The notes beneath the pieces are model-generated. The model did no database searches and was not told the origin of the DNA. It saw nothing but the letters and a program-made list of their open reading frames with translations. Below, one piece after another: positions 21,344-32,400 of a DNA stretch of 64,000 bases. Numbering within the stretch: position 1 is the stretch's first letter; each line of letters begins with the position of its first letter. The DNA is from Mayamaea pseudoterrestris (taxonomy: Eukaryota > Bacillariophyta > Bacillariophyceae > Sellaphorales > Sellaphoraceae). Location: positions 124,001 through 188,000 of the forward strand of contig BROI01000019.1 in NCBI GenBank assembly GCA_027923505.1. The letters are read 5' to 3'. Position numbers and translations under genes: made by a program.

Positions 21344-21806
21344 TCATTTATCGACGTACCTTTTTGTCGCCACTTCAAAACCCAGTCTGTTCTTCAAAGC
21401 CAGAGGATCCTTGCGCTGTATAATAGTGTTTCGATATGCACCAATCGCCACCCTCTCAATGCTCTCAAGGCTGGAAAAAGGTCCTGTTTTGATCTTGACT
21501 GATGGATGCGCCGCGATGTCGTCTTGGGCAAGCGCGTCACGAAGCGGTACTGAGAAGCTCTATACGACTTCAGGTTCATTCGCGCTGTGCGGGTTGACTC
21601 ACTGGTAAAAGCTGCGGGAACAAGGGGACCTCACGGTCTTTGGCACTGCCCCGGCGCTTGCGCGCGGAATATATGTACTGAACAGTATATCGCTCCTGCA
21701 GCAAATTGCAATTCTGTGGCGCTAGCGACGAAGCGAAGGAATTCATTTCATCACGTCGCATCGCGACTGAAAATGAGCGTTGCTCGGACAGACGGCCTTC
21801 GACCAT
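21344..21806 (-). CDS. Possible two-exon small gene (139 aa), uncertain
   Basis: Minus-strand frame from ATG 21806 to 21603, then a GTGAGT...CGTATAG intron (21602-21560, only 43 nt), then 21559 to TGA 21346-21344. The phase is kept (204 + 216 nt). Exon 2 reads as ordinary protein (for example SSLESIERVAIGAYRNTIIQ and DPLALKNRLGFEVATKR), better than a chance frame. An internal ATG at 21761 is another possible start. The AAAAGGTACGTC near 21358 could also be a donor, making the 3' end longer. No family is recognised. The intron is shorter than the others in this window (73-306 nt). Alternatives are a UTR or spurious frames. Confidence 0.35.
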
Positions 21807-21939
21807 GGGACGACGATCGCAATGATCGTTTCATCATTCGCCTTGCCTTGTTTATCTCGATAGTATTCTCAGTTAACTAAACTCAACTAACTATACTTCA
21901 GTATCCAAGCTTGCTTTTAATCGAATCAAAAACGTTATC

Positions 21940-24090
21940 ATGGCTCATCGCATCATATTCGTTAGCTGCTGGCTCACTGCCATTGCTTGCTCGGCAGTTT
22001 CCGCCCAGGAATGTTCCGCCGCAACGACGGACCAAACATGCATGGCCGAAGAAACTGAAACATCAAAACAGAAAGTGTATCCAGAATGCGGTGTCTATAT
22101 GGCACCAAGTACGCTAGGCGAAACCACCAATATGGGCATTTATGCTGGTAGTGCCGTCCAGTTTAAACGAGGCGACGAAATAAATTGGCCCGAAATTGCC
22201 ATTCCGCTATTGTTTCGCGAATGGGGAAATCACAAGGTTGGCTACGTGGATGGTGAAATTTGGGACCGCTACATTTGGGAAGGGCAAACGGCCAATATTG
22301 AAACTTATACAGACACAAATCGACTGGATCAAAGAGCTGTTTTCGTTCCAGGCATTGGCTGCACAGTCAACTCTATTATGGACATGTGCAACATTGAGTC
22401 GACGCATGGGAGCCACTATGATACAGCTGGTTTGCATCGGAAGCGTGATCCTGGAGCGGGAGCGTCATGTCCGTACCATGCGTCGAATACAACGGCGCTG
22501 GAAGATATTCCGGCTGGAGCTGAGCTTTTTGCGAGCTATGGAGACTACTGGATTCCAGAAATACCTGGAGCACAGATTACACTAAATGCAACCTTGGATG
22601 AAGCTGAAACTTGGCTGCGAAGCAAGTACTATACGTTTGTCAAGGATCATGATCACAGTTTGACAGACGACATGAAGGAATCATTATGGGATTTTGTCAT
22701 GCAGGACTTTCCCATTTACAGCAAGGCGTTCTCCGTTTTGCCCCGAGGAGTCAAATGGAAGGATGTTGAAGCGGTTATGGCGCAAGTGGAACAGAGCAAT
22801 GACAAAAGTATTGTCAAGCAGTTTATTCGCAAGCAGTCAATTCGCACCATTGACTGGCTCAACGAACGTGGATGGTGCCAGGATCACATCCAACCAAAGG
22901 TGTCGACCCTTCCTCAGGCCGGACATGGGGCTTTTGCGACACGGAATTTGCCAAAGGGAACCGTTGTGGGGTACTCGCCGTTGATTCACATCGGTGTTCA
23001 TGGGAGAGAAATCTTTAACGTGAGCTTTTCCGAGGCGGATCCACATGGAAAGGTGAGTGATAGACTGGTTGATAGATTGAGAAGTTGATAGATTGAGAAG
23101 TTTATCATAGGTCGTCAAATGCTCATATTGCAAGTAACTCTTATCTTCGCACTTGACACAGCGCACACAAATGGACTTGGTCATTAACTACAGTTTCGGC
23201 CATCGCAACTCGACCATTCTCTTGACTCCCTACGGAGGCATGGTCAATTACATTAACCATCATAAACAGAAGGCTAATGTTAAAGTACGCTGGCCAGATG
23301 GTGAAAAGGTGGCGCATAAGCCATCATGGCTCAAGGAAAAGACGCCGGAGAATCTTAAGTATACAGTTGAAAAGATTGGGCTCTCTTTTGAATACGTTGC
23401 GTTGCGTGATATTTCTGAGGGCGAGGAGGTGTTCATGGTACGTCTTATGCGACTTGTTGTAAAGTGTTTCTGCGCTTATTGCAAACATCACATGCTAAAC
23501 ATTACTGAATGCAGGATTATGGCGACGAGTGGCAAGCTGCGTGGGAGGAGCATGTTTCAAATTGGGAGCCGGTACAAGGGTCTGAAAATTACATTCATAG
23601 GACTGAATGGAAGGAAGAGCACGTACGCACTATCTCTGAGCTAGCGACCAATCCATATCCAGACAATTTGATTGTCATGTGCACGGAATCGTATGGCGAC
23701 TCTGGTCAAGGAAGTTACACATTCCTTCCGGTTCTAAACGAATTGCCTCACCGAGTATACTGTCGGGCTACTAAAAGAAGTGAATCAAAGCCTTATAAGT
23801 ATGAGGTGGAGATGGATGTGCGAATCAACGACAAACCATACACCGTCGTTGTCGAAAACGTTCCGGAGGAAGGCATTTTTCTCTATGAAAAGGCATTTGC
23901 CGCTGATTGGCATCTGCCAAACAGCTTTCGTCACGAGATAATGATTCCTGATGAGCTGTTTCCCGACATTTGGCAGAACGGACCGTGGACGGAAGAGCGT
24001 CGGCTGTACGATAGCGAAGCCGACGCACAAGCGAGTGTTGACGAAGCAGATGCCTTTTACGATGACATCGACGATGACAATTTTGACTAG
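21940..24090 (+). CDS. Secretory-pathway protein with two SET-like domains
   Basis: Three exons: 21940-23052, 23162-23437, 23515-24090, with introns of 109 and 77 nt (GTGAGT...GACACAG and GTACGT...AATGCAG), both phase 0; 654 aa. The N-terminus is a signal peptide (hydrophobic core to about residue 20, cut near SAQE). The first half has a SET-like core ending in DIPAGAELFASYGDYW (SYGD at 199-202). The second half has another: GAFATRNLPKGTVVGY at the start, YINHHKQKANVK near 401-412 in the place of the SET NH..PN motif, and ISEGEEVFM|DYGDEW (DYG at 464-466). SET domains usually methylate lysine and bind SAM. Entry into the secretory pathway is unusual for them. Residual catalytic activity cannot be judged. 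The C-terminal ~190 residues are acidic and unassigned. Confidence 0.75.
23068..23099 (+). repeat. 16-bp tandem duplication inside an intron
   Basis: GTTGATAGATTGAGAA is repeated twice, exactly, in intron 1 of the SET-like gene. It looks like a recent slippage duplication. Confidence 0.95.
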
Positions 24091-24160
24091 AGTTATTATA
24101 GGTCTGCTCTGTATTCTTTGTAGCAAAGGCTCATTTTTTATCAAAGTTATTTTCCACATT

Positions 24161-25810
24161 TTAGTCCGTCGCCACAACCTCGAAACCATGTGATGCTAGC
24201 TGATTACTGGAAAGGTCCCAGCCAGCCTTGGAGCATTGCCTCGTAAAGTCGTTCCAAAGATGGCCATTCAATCGCGTGACGGTTTCCATTTCCATTCGTC
24301 GTCGCACGTTGCAATCGCTCGTTGCCGTTGCGCCGTCCTGGCGCATTTTCGACGCCACTGCTTCCGTCAGCAGCAAGGCATGCACGTAGGCCTTAATTTG
24401 ATCATTCTCGGATGCTCGCGCCGACAGCGCCACGAGTATGCAAGGCTTCTTATCGCGCCGCTTGTGTCCGCCAATGGCGATGTAGTATGCCGGTTGACCG
24501 GCCAATTGTAGACGGAGCTCCTCGGGCGTTAGTCCGGACCGTCGCGAGTACTCGGAAAAGGAAACTCCAAACATGACTGGTATGTTTGCGGGTAGCAGGT
24601 GATTGGACGATACCCGCTGATGCATTCCGACAAAGCAGAGAGGCTCCTTCTTGGTGACTTGTGCTGGCGTCAAAGCCTGCTCGCTGTATACATCGGGCGA
24701 GGAGGCCTTGGTTAAGAAGTCGGCCACAACAAGCTTGAGTCGTAGCGTATTGAATGTATCAAGTGCGAGCAACCGCATGCACTTGATGTTTGCAAAAATG
24801 TGCAACGCCGTCAAACATCCGTAAATGAGCCACAGGACGCGCAAATCCACCTGCGACGCTGATCGAGCAAACAAGGCGGAAAAGACCAATCCCAAGCTTC
24901 CAGCCACTGTATTTTGTGCGCCAAACTTGGCCTGAATTTCCGAAATGTCCGCTGATCCATTGCTGCTGCTCCCATCCATGCGATGGTTATTGTTGCCAAA
25001 CCCCTTGGCCCAATACATGTTGATGCTTCCACCACACGCACCAGCCGCCACACCGCAAACAGCCTTGCACATGTTCCCAACGCTAATCATGGCCAAAAAG
25101 TATGCCGGAGGCATTTGCACCGCCAACACTTCCAGTGTAATGCCAACGTCAATCATGACATCGGCCAAGAGTCGCCACTGCTTGACATGATACTTGAACT
25201 TGCTTGCCGCCAACGAAGTGAAAAAGAGTGACGCCGCCATGCCGCAACCGTCGCGACACAAGAAATTCAATAGCGCCGAAAGTGCCGTCGCTCCCGGTCG
25301 TCCCACGCCGACGCCTTCCAGCACGCGCTGGGTGGCCAGTACGCTGCGCAGCTGCGTCGTCAAGTCTTGCACCAAGGACCAGGTGCAATACTCCAGAAAC
25401 TGTTGGCGCGACTTGCTGGGATAGCCGGATGGAAGAAAGGTGCTTCGAAAGGCGGCCTTGAGTGTGCCGAGTGGACGAAAGCGGGATTGTTGCTGCTGCT
25501 TGGCGAGTTTCTTCTTGCTGGTGGGAATCGAGTAGGATTGCTCATGCTGCTGAAGTAGCGGCTGTAGCATTTCTGAATCTGGAAAGGTGTATGATTCGAC
25601 GTGTCCATTGTTCTTGTTGCGTGAAACGACTTGGTATAATGGAGGAGATGATGGCGATGACACTGACGTTGGCGATAATCCAGTCGCCGCCAGCTTGGCC
25701 TTGCTGCGGCCGTCCTTGAAGGAGCTCGACGCAAGACTGGCAGCAGCTGGCAGAATCACAATCAAGCATGATAGCAAGAGTAGCAGTTGCTTTTGAAATA
25801 TGGATCGCAT
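24161..25810 (-). CDS. RUS-family (DUF647) membrane protein
   Basis: The frame extends upstream to a TTG at 25888, but the first ATG is at 25810-25808 and starts a signal-like segment (MRSIFQKQLLLLLSCLIVIL). That gives 549 aa, stop at 24163-24161. From about residue 125 the sequence carries the RUS/DUF647 signature: STFLPSGYPSKSRQQFLEYC, then LATQRVLEGVGVGRPGATAL, LCRDGCGM and KQWRLLADVMIDVGITLEVL. Plant ROOT UV-B SENSITIVE proteins of this family act in UV-B response and vitamin B6 homeostasis in plastid or cytosol. Several hydrophobic segments between residues 150 and 380 fit a membrane protein. The N-terminal signal could target plastid or ER. The cargo or activity is not known from sequence. 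It converges with the SET-like gene at 70 bp. Confidence 0.85.
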   Translation of the reverse strand: MRSIFQKQLLLLLSCLIVILPAAASLASSSFKDGRSKAKLAATGLSPTSVSSPSSPPLYQVVSRNKNNGHVESYTFPDSEMLQPLLQQHEQSYSIPTSKKKLAKQQQQSRFRPLGTLKAAFRSTFLPSGYPSKSRQQFLEYCTWSLVQDLTTQLRSVLATQRVLEGVGVGRPGATALSALLNFLCRDGCGMAASLFFTSLAASKFKYHVKQWRLLADVMIDVGITLEVLAVQMPPAYFLAMISVGNMCKAVCGVAAGACGGSINMYWAKGFGNNNHRMDGSSSNGSADISEIQAKFGAQNTVAGSLGLVFSALFARSASQVDLRVLWLIYGCLTALHIFANIKCMRLLALDTFNTLRLKLVVADFLTKASSPDVYSEQALTPAQVTKKEPLCFVGMHQRVSSNHLLPANIPVMFGVSFSEYSRRSGLTPEELRLQLAGQPAYYIAIGGHKRRDKKPCILVALSARASENDQIKAYVHALLLTEAVASKMRQDGATATSDCNVRRRMEMETVTRLNGHLWNDFTRQCSKAGWDLSSNQLASHGFEVVATD

Positions 25811-26411
25811 ATTAATAATATGAGCAAGGAAAAGGAAAAGTAATGATGCACAAAAGGAATGAGGTGCAGAAGCAGAATCCAAAGCCAAGCCAGCTTTCCT
25901 TTCGCGTCGTAGCTTTCTATTGGAGCAGTGAAAGTTTCTCTCGCGTTATAGTTCCTCCTCTCTTGCTTCTGTTGCTCTCCAAGTCCATGGACATCTTTAA
26001 CGTGACAATCAAAACGAAAGATCTTTGCCCATCATGGCGACGTTTCATCCAAGAAGCTCCAGGGGCGCGCCAAGCTCAGTACCAGACGAGAACCGCTACG
26101 ACGTCTGCTGGTAACGCTGCGACACCAAATGGATGACGACGAACATTATCTTCGACGATGAGCCTGCACAAGCAAAATTGCAGCATCGGCTATTGTATAT
26201 CATCAGCTTCATTCAACACTTTATCTCGATCTTTGTGGTAGCTCGAGTGTATTAAGGTTGAGCGAGTGATAAGTTTTAAATTGAGCTCAGCTGGGAGACA
26301 GTCTTGTGCGCCCAACCATTGTAAAAGAACGGCCTTCTTTGTCGAATTACCCGAAGTTTACACTGTCAAATTGGAAACTGCTGTGAAATAGGCCATACAA
26401 ACAATTAAATC
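25811..26411. other. Divergent intergenic region, no gene seen
   Basis: A 601-bp gap between the start codons of the RUS-family gene (minus) and the 2177-aa protein gene (plus). One forward frame of 97 codons (25843-26136) crosses it, but its composition is leucine/serine-rich without coding character. It presumably holds both promoters. No motif can be named with confidence. Confidence 0.5.
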
Positions 26412-29400
26412 ATGCAGGCTGCAACTGAAAATATAGCAGACGCAGCAACTATCTTGGTGCAGGACGTTATATCCGATGCGACGGCTGTTGCGCAAGCCTA
26501 TTCACCCATGGAAGAATTGTTGCGCCTCTTGCGTGAAAGTCAATTGCTTCCCAATGTCATGATCAAGCTACTCGCTGCAGCGTACCAATTCTATCAGGAT
26601 GCCTTCTACTACCTTTGTTTATTTGCCAGTTTCTGTTTATTGATTGTCGCATACTTTGTCTGGCAGCACATTCGGCCCCTACCAGGTTTGCCGCTAAAAA
26701 AGCTACCCAAGCGACCACTGCTTTCCGTCCTCTTTCAACCCGACGACATCACCGGAACGCGCGTCCTGCAGCAGCAGCGACAGGAAAAGGTGACGCGGGA
26801 GCGACGAAACAGCTCCAGCAAACCAATGGTGGTAACGACAACAAAAACAACCACGACGAAAACTACCAAAGCACTTGACGCCAAGCATAAAAAGGACGAC
26901 GATGCACCGTCGGCGCCATATTCCGATGACATGGATGACTTTGACAGTGGCAAGGGATTTGATATTGATGACGATGATGACTTAGACGATGATGACTTGG
27001 ACGCAGATATAAATGGGTTGGATCAAGACGTGAATGACGACGACGATTCGCTCGACGGCGAAACACCACCGCCGCCGCAGCAACCGTTCTTTTCCAGCAG
27101 CAACTACAAGATTGACATGCCTGATTCCTTTGCTCCTCTTTTGTCTAGCAGTCACGTTGAGGTGCTACTGAATCAATTGACTGCCGACTTGATTCACGGC
27201 GCCAAGGCGGAAGCAACCATTCGACTACGACCAGGTCAGTATGAGATTCCCCTCGACAAGGACTCGTCGCGACCACAATTGACACTGCAGGCGCCAGAGA
27301 AAGGATGCAAGGTTTCCGTGCTGGCACTGGTTGGATCGGATCGATTGACAACGGCGCAGGATTTGTCGGGATCGATTGCCACCAGTGCGCGGTCGCAAAC
27401 CATGGTCAAGGCGGCGGGACTAGTGTTGGATCCGCCATTGGCGCTGTTGAATGTTGCACCAACCTTGATTCACTTTCCGACACTGTTTCAGGATGTTTAC
27501 TTGCAGCATCAGGTCCGCAAGTGGCAGTTGCTTCGATGGCTCAAGAGCTGGATTGTCAGTTTGCATAGCTGGATTGAAAAGTTCTTATGGATATTGGAAA
27601 GCAAGTGTCAGATTCACTTGTCAAAGATTACTATTCGACCAATCTATCAGGGACGGCAGTATGGAACCTGGAAATGGTATAGCAAGTGGAGAAATCGTAG
27701 CGAGGTGCCGACGGATGCAGAGTCAATAACGGCAGCGACGCCCGGAAATGGCGACAGTCCTGGCGGTGTTACAAAGGACGATGACTCAAACGACTGGCGT
27801 TTGTCATTATCGTTCAGCGGACATGTTTTGTTGTGGAATTGGATTCCAATTCCATTCATAAATATTGTTCTACCAACCTTTATCATTCCACAACCACACG
27901 CACTGCTGCATCGGTTGTGCACCACTCAGCCGCTCGCGTCTGCCAAGGTGCGCCGCGAGCTAATCGCTGAGCAGCGTATTGCCATTGCCGCACTAGAGGC
28001 GGTGGACGCATTTGCGACTCACGTCAAGGTCATGGCAACGCCGCCAGCAGTGGGTATCGATATCACATTGCCTGGTGGACTAGCTGTGGCTATGGAGCTT
28101 GGGTTGGGTAGAGATCCGTATGCGGGTCAGTATTCCTTGCCATCGCGCGCAGCGGACGATTTAAACTCGCCTTCAAATCATGGGCCCGGCAAGCAGTCAG
28201 ACATTCCAGTGGCTTCGGATGCATCCTTGTCGTCCTGGACTACAAAGCCGGAAAATACAAGCGGATTACTACATCGAACCACAACGGGAAGTTTTAGACA
28301 AAGTTCTCCTTTTGATGCAAACCAAGTAGTTCCGTGGCTGTTGGAGTTCCAGGCGAAGGGTACAGTTAACCATGATAAGCTGTCGATACATATTCTCAAG
28401 TGCTCTGCGAAACACGAAGAAGTGAGAAATGGTGCACCAGCTATTAATCAGCTTTCAGTGCGAGGGAATATGGCCGTTTGGAAGCTACCTCCTGGGTGCG
28501 GCAATGTATCTTCACCGGTACCGATGCAACGAAAAGTTCCAGCGTTTGGGATCCGTCGCCGAAACTCGAATCCAGTGGTTGGTATCGAAGATACACCGGC
28601 TGTTGCAGCAGTGTTGCTTTTTCCCGAAGAAACAGAAGCCTATCGCCAAGATCAACGCATGCTCAAGTATGACTATAGCTTTGACGTGGCGGAAGATAGC
28701 AGGATTGACGCGATTACACTTTCCGTCGGAGCCAGTCATATGATGTTAAATGGCGGGACGATGATGACATTCATACTTGAAAACCTTTATGCCTTTGGAA
28801 CGTTTGCTGCCAGGGACGATGCGGTCCTTGATCCCATTGAGCGTCATCGGAAACGCAACATCCTGCGTCACCTACCAGCAACCGATTTCGCTGCCGGTGT
28901 CCAGAATGTATACATTCCTGTGGAGAGCAATAGCTATTCTGACGACGGACTGACTCTGTTCGTTCCTAGTGTTGACGGTGGACGATTGCACGTTCGAATG
29001 CTCGGAGGCTTTGACGAAAATGCAGAAGCTTCGATTGGGAGTCATGGTACGCCGCTACCTCAGCATGCTGTCTCTGAAGGAGTCAAACTTCTCGTCGATT
29101 TTGAGTTACCGTCACTTGTAATGAACACTGAAGGAATTATTAAGGAGTATCCAGAGCTTGATATATTTGACGGCGTCAAACTTCGTTCCCATCTTTCGGG
29201 AGTTATCAGCGGCAGCATTCGGGCCCATTTGAGACCGCAAGTTGTGCCGCTGATAGTATCATCTACAGGCCCTAATATATTCAATCCTCTTGAAGCATAT
29301 GAGATTGATTGTTCAGGATCATCAATGGCTATCAAGATAAAGGAATACACAGCGACGCTCGGTCATCGCCGAGTCGTTTTTCCCGCAGAGTCGACGGTAA

Positions 29401-32400
29401 CTTTGCAGATCATTGAGAGCGTTGTTGATATGGGCTTTGAAGGACGAACCAGATGCGAGTTGGGATGGGACTTTCAGGGGCTGTCACCAATTTTGCAAGT
29501 AACTAAGCCTGGCGTCTCCCCAGGTGACGCAGATCCGGAGCAAAAAGAGCAGGTTTCGCTATTAATTAACGCACTTCGTCAAGGCAGGCTGTCACTTAAT
29601 GTTTCGCCGGTGGGTGGAATCACCATTAAGCAAGCTGCCACAGCTCGCGAGGACAAGGACGGCCTGTACGACTGGAAGTTTTTCAATGCGTTAGTCTCAC
29701 CTGACGACGACTCCTTGGGTCGTCTCATTGATGTTCTCCACGACAAACGGACAACTGATAGAGTGCTTCAGGTTGCTAAGCTCATCAGCTCTGACCTCCA
29801 CAGGATACTGAAGGCCATTTTGGAGCAAGTTTGGAAGTTTAAAGAGACGTTGGACGTAGAAGGAATCAAGGAGGCGAAAGATGGCCTTCCAGCAAATAGG
29901 CTTGCGTGTATTGTTACCCGATTCGTCACCGGAGACGTTGCAGATGTAAATCGAGTGCTTCCTATAATCGAGAAGATTGTAAGCGGCGAGGGCCTAGATA
30001 TTGCAGCCGTGAAGGATCTCCTACGCGAGCATGTCCCGGAGACTTATCAGAATTGGAGTCCGGAAATTGATCGTGTTGTTCGGTGGGCTGCTGTCATGTC
30101 CGGGCCAGTGGCAGCTGCGCAACCATATGTTGAAGAAAAAGTACCACCACTGGCCGAGTTGCCCCATTATGCCTCTCGCTTGCGTGGTATTCCTTCAGCG
30201 CAGGAGTTGTACGAGAGGACACTTGACAAGCCACACATGCCTTTGGATCCTTCGCTTTCGCAATTGGTTGGTAACATTGCTCCATATTTGACGTTTCGCC
30301 AAATTGAATTTTTTCTGGAGGCTCGGGATGCTGGTGATTGGCAGGCGAATGACCTAAGACGCTTACGATATGTTTATTCTATCAAGCGGAAGGTACTCGA
30401 CATCGCGGAGAGCTATGGAGGTCTTTCATTTTTGCCTCAAAGTTTCCTCGTTTCTGTGTTCCTTGGAGAAGCCACAAGAACTAGTCTGCGAGCATCACTC
30501 AAGCGGAAGCACAAGACTTCCCAACAGCGACGCCAGAAGACGATTGGTCAACGTTCAAGGCCATTTAAATCTCGTATGTTCAGCAGCGGAGCGTCAACAC
30601 TGTCCAGTCTTCGCAGCCGACGCGGTAGTGGACACTCACAGGAGCGTACCGATGGTTCCAACTTGACCGCGGCAGAACGAGCCGCTGGTCTTCGAAATTT
30701 CGACTTCTCAACGCTCGGTGCAACACCCGAAAACCTTGTGCTCGAGCTTTCACCGAGGGGAGCATCTTTGAGTGAAGTATATGAACTCGGTGATTCTCTG
30801 CTTGGTCCACAGGACGTTGCCATTTTACTTCAAGCTGGATTAACGTCAGTCATGAAGGCGTCTACAGTTGTGCAGCTCAACCAACGCATGCTGCTGGACT
30901 TGATCTGTAGCCAATCGCGCACATTTGCTGTCGCTGTTCTCGCTGAAATCGGATCGACGGGGTCGCCTCGTGGTTTGACATCAGCGCTTATGTCCCTGCT
31001 GGAATTGGATCAGACGGCGTTCAAGCCAAGCCACAAGGTTGACATGCACGCTTTGCTTGAGTCATGGTTGCCTGGTCTTTCTATTCCAAGGCGCGAAGAT
31101 TATTTGGCCGGAGGGAGATGGGCACGTCAGAGCTACTATGAGGCCCTGTATTCCGTCGCATCCAGTATTCTCGAAGAAGCCGAGCTCTACTCGGCGCTAA
31201 AGGGGCACATTCAGCGCGTTCGTCGCTACTCGGAGTCTGATCCTATTCCAGCTCCGCGTGAAGGTTTAGACGAGAAGACCGAGAACGGTGACTCTGGCGG
31301 TACCTCTAGACTGAAGCAAGCCATCCAGCAGGCTAAGTCTTTGATTGCGGAGGCCGATCAGCTAGGATTTCAGACAATGAAACGCTTGCAGATAGATGAG
31401 CAGAAGGAGAAGCAAAGCAAAGAGTACGCGAATGCGATTCAAAAATATCATGATGCTTTTGAAGCTTGTGCCAAGGTTCGCGACTTGGACAAGCACTCCT
31501 TCCATGCTCGTTGGTTCAGACAGTTCTACAAACGAAACTACGACGCGCTGACTATCAAGTCTTTGTTTGACAACGTTATTGATGATGTCGACAATGTTAG
31601 ATACTGGTTGCACGTCCTTCGCTCAGGGAGTCGACGTGAAAAAGAGGCAGATCCCGAAACGGTGTTGGAAGACATTATTTTACCCCGTTTGTCACTGGAG
31701 CTTGAACTCTGGACAGAGGCGAAAGCCAGCGACATCCCCGAGGATGATGAGATGTTTCTTAAGCCTGAAAATCATTCAGAACAAGTCTTGCTCGACGCTA
31801 TCATCGATGCCGTCATTTACGAACCAAGCGACCGCGAGAAGCTTCGCAAAGACCCACTTGTTCGTTTGCTAATTGACAACTCACCTGGGCATTACAATTT
31901 CAACATTGTTTCGGCCATGGGCGTCGTGACTGAAGGCAAGAAGGGAACCGAACTAGCTCTTGCTTACAAGCGGCTTGAAGAAAAACGCGGCATCAAGGTT
32001 ATTCGAGCCGATACGGCCACTGCTCGGTCGCTCGAATACAATGCTGGCAAGATCGAGGAAGCAATTGAGGAAGCCATTCAATTGGGCAAGCCATATGGAT
32101 ATATAGGATATTCTCAAGGCTGCGCTAATGCCTTGTTGGCTGAATCTACTCTACTGACGGGCACCCCAAAGCAGCAACATGCAGTGACGTCTTCAAACGC
32201 CGGCCTCGTTTGTCGCATGCTCTGCTTCTCTGCTGCCAATGGATCATTCCACGGACCCGCCATGGAGAAGAAGATTGAGCGACTCATTGTCTTGTGCGAG
32301 GAATTCTTCAAGTACCAGCAAGGATACGTGAGTCGATCACTCACGGCGACCATTCTCGAAAATATTAATACGCTGCTCGACTCGTCCACCTTTCACAAAA

